From NCBI GenBank assembly GCA_963169665.1, contig CAUJET010000040.1:1-36107 (forward strand): 36,107 nt of DNA, in the 5' to 3' direction. Origin of the DNA: Actinomycetota bacterium (GTDB lineage Bacteria > Actinomycetota > Acidimicrobiia > Acidimicrobiales > Ilumatobacteraceae). A program made the position numbers and the translations under genes. Shown here in pieces: positions 1-6,998 of the stretch; position 1 is the first letter of the stretch, and the number at the start of each line of letters is the position of its first letter. Under the pieces are notes generated by a model. The model did not search any database. It was not told the origin of the DNA and saw nothing but the letters and a program-made list of their open reading frames with translations.

Positions 1-3000
1 TCGACGGTTCGGCGGTCGTGTTTGTCGAGCCGTTGGGTAGCGCTGGCCAGTTTGCGACGCGCTGCCTCTCGTTGTTCGGTGACGGGTTGGTAGATGGCTT
101 CGAGTTCATCGACGCGACCGGCGCTCACGGCTGCCCGCTCGGTCGCTGCGGTCGCGGCTCGCTCGAGCGGGCGTCGTGTTCGCCAGGTTGCGTTGCCGGC
201 CCGGTAGCGGGCGGTGCGGGCGGCGGCCTCGTCGATGCTCGCCTCGCGTCGGGCTCGGGACAGGTCGTGCTGGTCGGGCGCCGGGAGTGCACGGGCCTGG
301 TCGTAGCTCTCTCGGGCGTTGGCGACGGACTGCTCGAGGGCGGGGCGTTCCTCGGTCATCGAGGCGAGGAGCCCGCCGATCATCGGGACCCGGTCACGAA
401 CATCGGACTGCCACTCGTTCAGCCAGCCGGGCTCGACCGCTCGACGACGAGGGCCGGCTGCCGGTGCGGGTCGGCGTTCGACGAGGTGTCGCCGGTGGGT
501 GACGGCGGGGGTGTCGGCCCGGTCGGTGGCGAGGACCCGTCCGAGCAGGTCCATGGCTTCGCGCTCGGAGTGTTGATCGGTGACCACGAGGAACTGGTTG
601 TCGTCGCGTCCGCGGGTCGCGCCGACGTAGAGACCTCGTCCTGTGGTGGTGCCAGTGATCAACGTGATGGAGGTGTCGGTGGTGATGCCTTGGTTGCCGT
701 GCTCGGTCGTCGCGTAGGCGAGCTGCACGAACTCGGACACGTACGCTGCCGGCAGCGTCACGGTCGCCTCGCTCGTGTGTGAGCTGGCGGTGATCGTCCC
801 GTCGTCATGGGTGGCGGTGATGGTCCAGCGGTCGCGGTTGCGGACCGCGTCGCCTGCGGTGGTGGTGAGGGTGCGGTCGTTGCGGCGGGTCATCACCACA
901 TCGCCGATGTAGATGTCGCCGTCGGCCGCAGCGACGGGCACGCCGGTGAGGGCGCCGGTCTTGAGCCGGGTGTTCTGGATGTGGTGGTTGATGAGGGTGG
1001 CGTGTTCGTTGGTGGTGGTCGTGATCGCCAATGACCTGCCCGCTGCATGTGCGTCGGCCCACTCTCGCCCGATCGTTCGGAGGTGCTGGCCGAGGTTGCC
1101 GGGTTCGACGCGTCCGTGCCACAGGTACTCCGACAGTACGGCAGGGTCACCGCGGCGGAGTCGGAGTGAGGCTGCGGATTCCCAGGGTTCGGTGAACCGG
1201 TGGACGTGTTCGAGCTCGACCGTGCGTGTTGCGGTGGCGGCGATCTCGGGGAACATGCCACCGCGTGCGACGGCCTGGAGTTGGTGTGGGTCACCGACCA
1301 GCACTACCCGCAGGTCCAGTCGTTGGGCGAGATCGGTCAGCCGCCACAGGTCCGGGGTCGAGACCATGCCTGCTTCGTCGACGATCACGGTCGTGCCGCG
1401 TTTCAGCCGCCACTCCGGCCGTGGGCCGCTGTCACGGGCGTGTTCGTGCAGGAGTTTTGCGAGGGTGTCGGTGCGCATGCCGGTCTCGTCTTCGAGGACA
1501 CGGGCCGCCTTCGCCGTAGGGGCGACGCCGAACACCGGCCGGTCGTGTTGCCGGAGGTCGTCGATCGCGGCGGTGAGCATGCTCGTCTTCCCCGCACCGG
1601 CAGGGCCGATGATCACCACCAACCGATCCTCACCCGCCACCTCCGCTGCAGCGGCGGCCTGCAACACGTCGAGGTGGCCGCGTTCGATCGACTGCGACGG
1701 TGACGGCTCAGCATCTTGGGCGGCGAGGGTCCAGGCGAGCAGGTCGAGTTCCTGATCGATCACCTGCTGCGACGACCACCGTGGCGCGACCGGTTCGATC
1801 CATACCGACCGACCATCCGACCCGCGACCCTCCTCGCCATCTCTCTGGTCGGGGTCGAGGCCGACACAAGCGTCGATCACCTGCGCGAGCGCACGATCCA
1901 ACACACCGGCCCACCGCTCGCCGTCGATGCCTTTGCGTAGTTGGAGGCGGTCGGTGATCTCACGGAGCACGTCGAGGTCGTGCCAGACACTCTTGCGATC
2001 CGACAGCGCTCCCACGATCTCGGCGACCGTGGTCTTGGTCGGCTCCGATGTCGCGCGGCCGGCGGCGTTCACGGCGTCGATCACAGAGCGCGGGGTGTGG
2101 CCGAGATCGGTGGCTTCCTTGCGCCACGCAGTCCGCAGCTCTGCGGCAGCGGTGCCGGTCTTCTTCACGCGTGTGTCCGCAGCTGCCTCACGCTCGATCG
2201 CAGCCCGCTCGAACCGCGACGGCGCCCGGCCCTCACGCGCCTCGAACTCCTCCACCCGGGCGTCGGTCTCGACGTCGACCTGGGCGGCACGCTTGGAGAA
2301 CGCTGCCAACAGGTTCGGGTCGAGACCGGTGATCTCGGCCTGGCCGTTCACGATCGCCTCCCACGTGACCCCGAACTTCGCCGTGACCTCCGAGCGGAGC
2401 ACCGACTGATACAAGCCACCGAAGGTTCGTTGGTGCTGCTTCAACACACGAGCGTCCAACGCCATCCACCGCCCATCTTCTGTTTGGACCTTCGCCGACA
2501 CGACGAGGTGCGTATGGATCTGCGGGTCATCCAACCTCGACGTCGTCTGCCGGAACCCCGCCACCGACAACCCCTGCGTGTCCAGATGCAACCGGCCGCC
2601 ATTCGACCGGACACGAGTCGTCGCGGCCCACCGCTCGAACGCATCCACGACGGCGCGGACCGCAACGTCGTGGCACTCCAACAGGCGGTCGTCGCCCGTG
2701 AGCGCCCACAGCACCGACAACGACTTCGGTGCCGACACCGTCGCGTCGAACCCCGACACCGCCTTCACCACTCGACCATCGCTCGTCGTCCGATCCGTCA
2801 ACGCCCGCCCGAGACTCCGACCCGTCACCGGATCCAGGCCGCCCAGGAGCGCCTGCAACTGCTCGCCGTCGACGTTCCCGACCAGCCCGAGCCCGGCGGC
2901 CTGAGCGCCCATCCACACCCCAGGAGCCTCTCCCGGCGCCTGCGTCAGGTACTTCGTGTAATACGCGGCCGACGAGGCGGCCGACGACGCATACAACGTG

Positions 3001-3011
3001 GTCACACGCAT
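1..3011 (-). CDS. MobF-family conjugative relaxase with RecD-like helicase domain (partial, C-terminus beyond window)
   Basis: The protein nicks and covalently holds one strand at the transfer origin and unwinds it during conjugation (TrwC/TraI family). About 1003 residues are visible without a stop before the left edge. The start is ATG at 3011 (MRVTTLYAS), just after an in-frame stop. A tyrosine pair lies at residues 17-18, where the family has its nicking tyrosine. The metal-binding motif DPQIHTH has H166 and H168, preceded by FRQTTSR. Walker A GPAGAGKT is at 469-476 and Walker B VIVDEAG near 540, followed by LVGDPHQL. The C-terminal part seen here contains GLYVGATRGRDDNQ (helicase motif VI-like) and then a charged, probably coiled region. 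It lies 87 bp downstream of an HTH gene and reads away from a tRNA-derived attachment site, so it belongs to an integrated element. Family assignment is firm; transfer competence is not known. Confidence 0.93.
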   Translation of the reverse strand, partial: MRVTTLYASSAASSAAYYTKYLTQAPGEAPGVWMGAQAAGLGLVGNVDGEQLQALLGGLDPVTGRSLGRALTDRTTSDGRVVKAVSGFDATVSAPKSLSVLWALTGDDRLLECHDVAVRAVVDAFERWAATTRVRSNGGRLHLDTQGLSVAGFRQTTSRLDDPQIHTHLVVSAKVQTEDGRWMALDARVLKQHQRTFGGLYQSVLRSEVTAKFGVTWEAIVNGQAEITGLDPNLLAAFSKRAAQVDVETDARVEEFEAREGRAPSRFERAAIEREAAADTRVKKTGTAAAELRTAWRKEATDLGHTPRSVIDAVNAAGRATSEPTKTTVAEIVGALSDRKSVWHDLDVLREITDRLQLRKGIDGERWAGVLDRALAQVIDACVGLDPDQRDGEEGRGSDGRSVWIEPVAPRWSSQQVIDQELDLLAWTLAAQDAEPSPSQSIERGHLDVLQAAAAAEVAGEDRLVVIIGPAGAGKTSMLTAAIDDLRQHDRPVFGVAPTAKAARVLEDETGMRTDTLAKLLHEHARDSGPRPEWRLKRGTTVIVDEAGMVSTPDLWRLTDLAQRLDLRVVLVGDPHQLQAVARGGMFPEIAATATRTVELEHVHRFTEPWESAASLRLRRGDPAVLSEYLWHGRVEPGNLGQHLRTIGREWADAHAAGRSLAITTTTNEHATLINHHIQNTRLKTGALTGVPVAAADGDIYIGDVVMTRRNDRTLTTTAGDAVRNRDRWTITATHDDGTITASSHTSEATVTLPAAYVSEFVQLAYATTEHGNQGITTDTSITLITGTTTGRGLYVGATRGRDDNQFLVVTDQHSEREAMDLLGRVLATDRADTPAVTHRRHLVERRPAPAAGPRRRAVEPGWLNEWQSDVRDRVPMIGGLLASMTEERPALEQSVANARESYDQARALPAPDQHDLSRARREASIDEAAARTARYRAGNATWRTRRPLERAATAATERAAVSAGRVDELEAIYQPVTEQREAARRKLASATQRLDKHDRRTV

Positions 3012-3098
3012 CACGACACATCACCGCCTGAAACGGGCACCTGTCTGTCAAACCAACAGCGTTCGGGAAGGTCGTTCAAGGAGGTTGCCATTTGGGGC

Positions 3099-3476
3099 TC
3101 AGCCTTCGAACGGCAGCGACTGCTGGTCCGGTGGGTGGATCGGCTGAAGCTCGACCTCGTGAAGGCCGTGACCGAGGTTGGAGATCGACGCCCTCTGCTC
3201 CAACAGATGGGACCGGTGCGACCAGGCCTCCGGAGCATCAGCGCCTACCGCGACGTCGTCTCCGAGCGGCCACGTGATCGGGCCGCCGAGCAGCTTTTCC
3301 AACGCCAACCGCGGAACTCGCTTCAGCTTTCCGACCTTCACGAACGGCAGGCCCGACACGCCGCCGGTTCTCTCGAACTCAGTCGCCGCCTTGTACGCAG
3401 AGTTCCGTCCGATCCGCAGGATTCGGCCGGCCTCCGGCAACGTGAAGAAGTCCGGCACCACCGTCGACACGCTCAT
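3099..3476 (-). CDS. Small excisionase-like helix-turn-helix protein
   Basis: A 125-residue protein. Its N-terminal half (FTLPEAGRILRIGRNSAYKA, residues about 10-30) reads like the winged-helix DNA-binding domain of excisionase/MerR-like proteins: a helix, LRIGRNSAY as recognition helix, then a basic wing (VKVGKLKRVPRLALEKLL). The tail beyond residue 65 is not recognised. GAGG sits 9 nt before ATG 3476 and 6 nt before an alternative GTG at 3479. It lies directly upstream of, and in line with, the relaxase, and next to the att site and its repeats. That is where an excision (Xis) or copy-control regulator of an integrative element would be expected. The DNA-binding role is well supported; the excisionase role is inferred. 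Confidence 0.8.
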   Translation of the reverse strand: MSVSTVVPDFFTLPEAGRILRIGRNSAYKAATEFERTGGVSGLPFVKVGKLKRVPRLALEKLLGGPITWPLGDDVAVGADAPEAWSHRSHLLEQRASISNLGHGLHEVELQPIHPPDQQSLPFEG

Positions 3477-3781
3477 CACGGCTCACCTCGCGACACGAGT
3501 CCCATGAAGAAGAACTGGACCGGATCACACCGACGTGTTGACCCGACATTCCCGTTGCGCGCGGCTGGGGGCGCGCACAGGCGCTCAGGCAGCCACCGTC
3601 TCAGTCGGCGAACGAACTCCACACCAGACAACTGGACGCGCACCCGGTCCCGCGGTGAAATCTCCATCGCTCGGACTCCGACCCGGGCGCTACGGATCCG
3701 GTGAGCGAGCACCCGTCGGCCGACTGACACACGTCGCGCTGTCACCTCTTCACAAACTCGAACCACTCCCCGGTCCGGCAG

Positions 3782-3817
3782 ATCTTGGGAGCCATCTTGG
3801 GAGCCATCTTGGGAGCC
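3782..3817. repeat. Three exact 12-bp tandem repeats (iteron-like)
   Basis: Three perfect copies of ATCTTGGGAGCC lie head to tail at 3782-3793, 3794-3805 and 3806-3817, followed 10 nt later by a partial echo (CTTGGGA). They fall in the non-coding 3480-3930 stretch between the HTH gene and the attachment site. Phased short repeats beside an att core are typical arm-type sites for a recombinase or excisionase, or replication iterons. The function is inferred. Confidence 0.85.
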
Positions 3818-3836
3818 AAACTCCTTGGGACGCTCT

Positions 3837-3913
3837 GGCACGAAGTGGGACAAGCGGGACGGTGTCGCCACAAAAGACCAGCTAGAAAGGCACAAACTGG
3901 AACGAAGCGGGAC
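3837..3913. repeat. Two imperfect ~25-bp direct repeats next to the att core
   Basis: Copy 1 (3837-3860, beginning GGCACGAAGTGGGAC) and copy 2 (3889-3913, beginning GGCACAAACTGGAAC) share most positions with one 1-nt gap and both end AAGCGGGAC. A weaker third relative (GTCACGAAAGGGCG) begins near 3919. The copies are 52 nt apart and end 20 nt before the tRNA-derived block. The pattern is like integrase arm-binding sites. No gene is supported across 3480-3930; the open minus frame there is explained under rejected items. Confidence 0.6.
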
Positions 3914-3933
3914 GCGATGTCACGAAAGGGCGT

Positions 3934-3980
3934 CGTTCGGGACGTGGAGGCCGGGAGTTCAAATCTCCCCACCCCGACCA
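3934..3980 (+). other. tRNA-Pro(CGG) 3'-half remnant: putative attachment site (attL/attR) of the integrated element
   Basis: The block contains an anticodon loop TTCGGGA (3936-3942; U33, anticodon CGG, G37) and the 3' anticodon stem, then variable loop AGGCC. The T arm follows: stem GGGAG (3953-3957) with CTCCC (3965-3969) and loop TTCAAAT. Last come acceptor strand CACCCCG (3970-3976), discriminator A and CCA. The matching 5' acceptor CGGGGTG and a D arm are absent upstream, and only the inner two pairs of the 5' anticodon stem survive cleanly. So this is the 3' half of a tRNA-Pro and not a gene. Tyrosine integrases commonly recombine in tRNA anticodon loops and duplicate the 3' half. The intact tRNA and the integrase should lie beyond the left edge. 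Confidence 0.85.
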
Positions 3981-3981
3981 C

Positions 3982-4029
3982 AAAGCCCCTGGTCACAGGC
4001 CTGCACTTGCAGCTGGACCAGGGGTTTTT
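3982..4029 (+). terminator. Intrinsic terminator of the tRNA-Pro locus
   Basis: Arms CCCCTGGTC (3986-3994) and GACCAGGGG (4016-4024) form a perfect 9-bp stem, followed by TTTTT (4025-4029) and preceded by AAAG. It directly follows the CCA of the tRNA remnant, so it is most simply the original terminator of the tRNA gene, which marks the start of chromosomal DNA. I see nothing else between 4030 and 4220. Confidence 0.9.
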
Positions 4030-4220
4030 CGTGTCTTGGCGCCAGCGTGGGAGCCGTTCGACCGCCGCCGGTGATGCCGCCCACGGATCGAGGCCCGACG
4101 ATGGAGTGCTCGATCGGTTCTCACCTGATTCACGTACAGGCGTCGTCGGACGGGTTCGCTCGCGCCCTACCCTCGGGGCCGACCTGTGCCCCCGCCAGGC
4201 CTGATGTCCCCGAGGTGCCC

Positions 4221-4943
4221 ATGTCGTCGTTCGAGTCCCGCTACGCCGCCGTCTCCCGCCGAGCGCTCGTGAAGGGCGCCCTCGCGTTCGGTGCGCTCAC
4301 CGGCCTCCCGGCCACCCTCGCGGCGTGCGGCTCCTCCGACGAGGACGTCTTCGGCGAGCCCGGCACCGGGAACCCGGGCACCGACGCCGCGACGGCCAAC
4401 TCGACGGCCAACTCGACGGCCCCGACGACCGAGCCGACCGTCAGCGACGCCACCGCCGGCACGACCGCCGGCCCCCCGGCGACCGCCGGCGGCGCCACGT
4501 TGGCCGACTCGGCCGAGCTGACGATCGACTTCACGTTCACGCCCTCCGGCGACGGCCGGGTGCGCAACCCGTACATCGCCGTGTGGGTCGAGGACGCCTC
4601 GGGTTCGCTCGTCCGCACGATCAGCCTCTGGTACCGCGCCGACGAGTCGAAATACCTCCGTGAGCTCAGCCGCTGGAACAGCGTCGACGGCAGCGACGCC
4701 ACGCTCGACACCGTCTCGGGCGCGACCAAGGCGGCCGGCTCGTACTCGCTGGTGTGGGACGGCACCGACACCGACGGCGCCCGCGTCGCCCAGGGCGACT
4801 ACGTCGTCTGCATCGAAGCCGCCCGTGAACACGGCCCGTACGAACTCGTGACCGCCCCGATCACCCTCGGCGGCGAGTCCTTCGAGCTCGATCTCGGCGC
4901 CGACGGCGAGCTCACCGCCGCGGCGGTGCAGTTCGTTGTCTAG
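4221..4943 (+). CDS. Tat-exported DUF2271-family lipoprotein
   Basis: A 240-residue exported lipoprotein. The N-terminus has a twin-arginine segment (SRRALVKGALAFGAL) and lipobox LAAC near residue 36, then a Ser/Thr/Ala/Gly-rich linker to about residue 90. The globular part carries the DUF2271 pattern: VRNPYIAVWVED, a KYLRELSRW block, DTVSGATKAAGSY, WDGTDTDG, and GDYVVCIEAAREHG. The family is periplasmic or extracellular and usually sits beside PepSY membrane proteins and ApbE, as it does here. SGAT at residues 166-169 resembles the [S/T]GAT site at which ApbE attaches FMN; that it is modified is inference. The start is ATG 4221, chosen because it gives a complete Tat/lipobox signal. The frame stays open far upstream, but that part is not protein-like. 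Confidence 0.88.
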   Translation: MSSFESRYAAVSRRALVKGALAFGALTGLPATLAACGSSDEDVFGEPGTGNPGTDAATANSTANSTAPTTEPTVSDATAGTTAGPPATAGGATLADSAELTIDFTFTPSGDGRVRNPYIAVWVEDASGSLVRTISLWYRADESKYLRELSRWNSVDGSDATLDTVSGATKAAGSYSLVWDGTDTDGARVAQGDYVVCIEAAREHGPYELVTAPITLGGESFELDLGADGELTAAAVQFVV

Positions 4944-4959
4944 CTCGTCGTCGAATTCG

Positions 4960-5652
4960 ATGCCGGAGACCACCGACCTCGACGCGGGCGAGCCCGACCC
5001 CACCGGCACCGGCGCGGCCGGGCGATCGCCGCGCCGGAGCGTCCGCACGCAGCGGTGGATGCGGTGGCTGCACGTCTACACATCCATGATCAGCCTGCTG
5101 CTCGTGTTGTTCTTCGGACTCACCGGTCTCACGCTCAACCATCCCACCTGGACCTTCGGCGACGACCCGAGCCGCGACGTCGTCGACGGCACCCTCCCCG
5201 CCGAGGTGCTCCCGACTGCGGACGCCGCCGCTGCGTCGGGCGATGCAGACTCCGCCGACGTCGACTTCCTCGCCGTCAGCGAATACGTGCGCGACGAGTT
5301 CGGCGTCCACGGCAGCGTCACCGATTACGGCGTGAGCGGCGACCAGGGTGCGATCAGCTACAAGGCCGCCGGGTACGCGGCCGACATCACCTTCGACGTC
5401 GCCACCGGAGCGTTCACGCTCGTGGTCGACCAGCAGGGCCTCGTCGGCGTGATGAACGACCTCCACAAGGGCCGCGACACCGGCTCCTCGTGGTCGTGGG
5501 TGATCGACGTCGCCGCCGTCGTCCTGGTCGTGGTCGCCCTCACCGGTCTCGCCATCCAGCTCGTGTACCGGAAGCGCCGACGCACCGCACTCGCCCTGGC
5601 CGGGGCGTTCGCCGCCGTGAGCATCGTGTTGATGGTGATCGGTCGGGGCTGA
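4960..5652 (+). CDS. PepSY-associated transmembrane protein
   Basis: A 230-residue membrane protein. One helix is near residues 35-60 (LHVYTSMISLLLVLFFGLTG, then LTLNHPTW). An extracellular domain of about 110 residues follows, then DLHKGRDTGSSWSWVID leading into a second helix, and a third C-terminal helix (LAGAFAAVSIVLMVIG). The LHVYTS, LNHP and DLHKGRDTG motifs with conserved histidines are those of the small PepSY-TM family, thought to pass electrons or act as a heme/flavin partner in the membrane. ATG 4960 is taken as start; an in-frame TTG at 4936 would overlap the lipoprotein stop. The tight spacing suggests co-transcription with the DUF2271 lipoprotein. The apbE gene converges 3 nt downstream. 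Confidence 0.88.
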   Translation: MPETTDLDAGEPDPTGTGAAGRSPRRSVRTQRWMRWLHVYTSMISLLLVLFFGLTGLTLNHPTWTFGDDPSRDVVDGTLPAEVLPTADAAAASGDADSADVDFLAVSEYVRDEFGVHGSVTDYGVSGDQGAISYKAAGYAADITFDVATGAFTLVVDQQGLVGVMNDLHKGRDTGSSWSWVIDVAAVVLVVVALTGLAIQLVYRKRRRTALALAGAFAAVSIVLMVIGRG

Positions 5653-5655
5653 CGC

Positions 5656-6675
5656 TCAGCCCTCCGGGCGGTGGGCACGCCAGCGGTCGTCGACGTGCAC
5701 CTCGCCGTCGTCGGTGACGATGCAACACGCGACCCCACCGCTCGCCGCAGCGACCTGCGACATCGACGCCACGAATGCCAGCCCTTCGTCGGGGTCCAGC
5801 ACGCTCAGCACCGTCGCCACCGCATCGGCCGTCGCGGCGTCGCCGGCGATCACGCTCGACGAACACACGGTCCGGTGCGAGCGCGTCCGCTCGCTGGTCG
5901 GCCGGGCGGTTCGCGGGTCGATCACGTGGCCGTACCACCGCCCCGCGATCCGTACGCCGCGTCGAGCGGTGCCGGACGTCGCGAGCGCTTCGCCGGCCAG
6001 CACGACCCGGTCGAGCGGCGGCGCGTTGTCGTGGGGTCGGCGGGGGTCCTCGATGCCCACCCGCACCGAACCCTCGCCGACGTGCACCAGGTCGCCGCCG
6101 GCGTTCACCACCACCGAGCGAGGTCGCTCGGCGGGGAACGCCCCGGTCGCCGACATCGCCGCAGCGACCGCCCGATCGACGATCCATCCCTTGGCCAGTG
6201 CGTTGAGGTCGACCGACGACGAGTCGCCGGTACGCCGCAACACCCCGTCCACCACCTCGTACGGCAGCCGACGCAGCGACTCGGCGAGCTGATCGAGCTC
6301 GTCGTCGGTCGGCAGCAGATCCTCCGTCGCTGCGGCGCGCCATCGTGCGGACACCTCGGCCGTCGCTGGATGGAACGCGCCATCGCTGGCTCGGTGCCAT
6401 CGCTCGGCCTGCGCAAGCACGGCCACGAGGTCGGCGCTCGGCCGGTCGAGCTCACCGGCACGCCACCGACACAACTCGCTGCCCGGATCGTGCACGGTGA
6501 AGCGCCGTTCGAACTCGTCGATCGTCGCCAGCACCCGCTCCTCAGCAGCCGCAGCCACCTGCGCCGACCCGCCGATGCGCAACTCGAGCACCGTGCCGAG
6601 CACGGGCTGGTGGACGCTCACGTACACCGAGTCGTCCGCGTGAGACGGGTCGGGAACCTCGGAACGGCCGGTCAT
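5656..6675 (-). CDS. apbE: FAD:protein FMN transferase (ApbE family)
   Basis: Transfers FMN from FAD to a Ser/Thr of extracytoplasmic or membrane target proteins. At 339 residues it is close to full family length. Visible motifs are LGTVLELRI near the N-terminus, VDLNALAKGWIVD (residues 155-167), VVVNAGGDLVHVG (188-200), GTARRGVRIAGRWYGHVIDPRT, and the C-terminal metal/flavin signature GDAATADAVATVLSV. There is no obvious signal peptide or lipobox, so it may act in the cytoplasm or be anchored otherwise. The start is ATG 6675, 9 nt after a -10-like TAGCGT on the minus strand (6685-6690). It converges on the PepSY gene, whose product or lipoprotein partner is the likely substrate. Confidence 0.93.
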   Translation of the reverse strand: MTGRSEVPDPSHADDSVYVSVHQPVLGTVLELRIGGSAQVAAAAEERVLATIDEFERRFTVHDPGSELCRWRAGELDRPSADLVAVLAQAERWHRASDGAFHPATAEVSARWRAAATEDLLPTDDELDQLAESLRRLPYEVVDGVLRRTGDSSSVDLNALAKGWIVDRAVAAAMSATGAFPAERPRSVVVNAGGDLVHVGEGSVRVGIEDPRRPHDNAPPLDRVVLAGEALATSGTARRGVRIAGRWYGHVIDPRTARPTSERTRSHRTVCSSSVIAGDAATADAVATVLSVLDPDEGLAFVASMSQVAAASGGVACCIVTDDGEVHVDDRWRAHRPEG

Positions 6676-6684
6676 CGCAACGTG

Positions 6685-6708
6685 ACGCTACCGGTGCCCC
6701 AGTACGCT
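6685..6708. promoter_or_regulatory. Divergent -10 elements for apbE and the mazG-sigma operon
   Basis: The 41-bp gap between the two divergent starts holds TAGCGT on the minus strand (6685-6690, 9 nt before apbE ATG) and TACGCT on the plus strand (6703-6708, 8 nt before the GTG at 6717). Each -35 region would overlap the other promoter. No ribosome binding site precedes either start, so both mRNAs are probably leaderless or nearly so. The assignment rests on spacing and the TANNNT pattern. Confidence 0.5.
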
Positions 6709-6716
6709 GCCGGGCC

Positions 6717-6998
6717 GTGGATCTCACCCAGTTGCAGGAGGTCATCGAGCGCACCTACGGCGCTCGGGACCGGGCACGCGGGGTGCCGTCCACGGTGGCG
6801 TGGCTCGCCGAGGAGATCGGTGAACTGGCCCAGGCAGTCCGCAAGGGTTCCCCCGACCAGCAACGTCACGAGTTCGCCGACGTGCTCGCATGGGTCGCCT
6901 CGCTCGCCAACCAGATGGGGATCGACCTCGACGAAGCGATCACCCGGTACGCCGACGGGTGTCCGCGATGCCACACGATCCCGTGCAGCTGCCCGTGA
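6717..6998 (+). CDS. MazG-like nucleotide pyrophosphohydrolase with C-terminal Cys cluster
   Basis: A 93-residue all-alpha NTP pyrophosphatase of the MazG-like family, which hydrolyses (d)NTPs to NMP and PPi (house-cleaning or alarmone control). The metal-binding pattern is present: WLAEEIGELAQAV (EExxE type, near residues 29-41) and EFADVLAWVASLAN (ExxD type, 52-65). The C-terminus CPRCHTIPCSCP has four cysteines as in small archaeal/actinobacterial MazG-like proteins with a CPxCxxxPCxC tail, possibly a zinc knuckle. The start is GTG 6717, 8 nt after the -10-like TACGCT and with no RBS. The stop TGA overlaps the probable GTG start of the sigma factor gene (GTGA), so the two are translationally coupled. 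Confidence 0.85.
   Translation: MDLTQLQEVIERTYGARDRARGVPSTVAWLAEEIGELAQAVRKGSPDQQRHEFADVLAWVASLANQMGIDLDEAITRYADGCPRCHTIPCSCP

Noticed and set aside
2520..2560. Gln in FRQTTSR of the relaxase where TrwC-type proteins have His, first read as a damaged metal site.
   Set aside because: FRQTTSR is a common variant in actinobacterial MobF relaxases as I recall them, and HTH (H166, H168) is intact.
1941..3704. A long plus-strand frame across the relaxase region.
   Set aside because: It is antisense to the relaxase and HTH genes, Arg/Pro-rich, without domains.
3900..3980. A complete tRNA-Pro gene.
   Set aside because: The 5' acceptor strand, D arm and most of the 5' anticodon stem are missing upstream of 3934, so only the 3' half is present.
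3476..3996. Minus-strand open frames, including one reading VGRFELPASTSRT and MAPKMAPKMAPK.
   Set aside because: They are translations of the tRNA remnant and of the 12-bp repeats; the RFELPASTSRT peptide is a known artefact of antisense tRNA T-arm sequence. No domain or RBS supports a gene.
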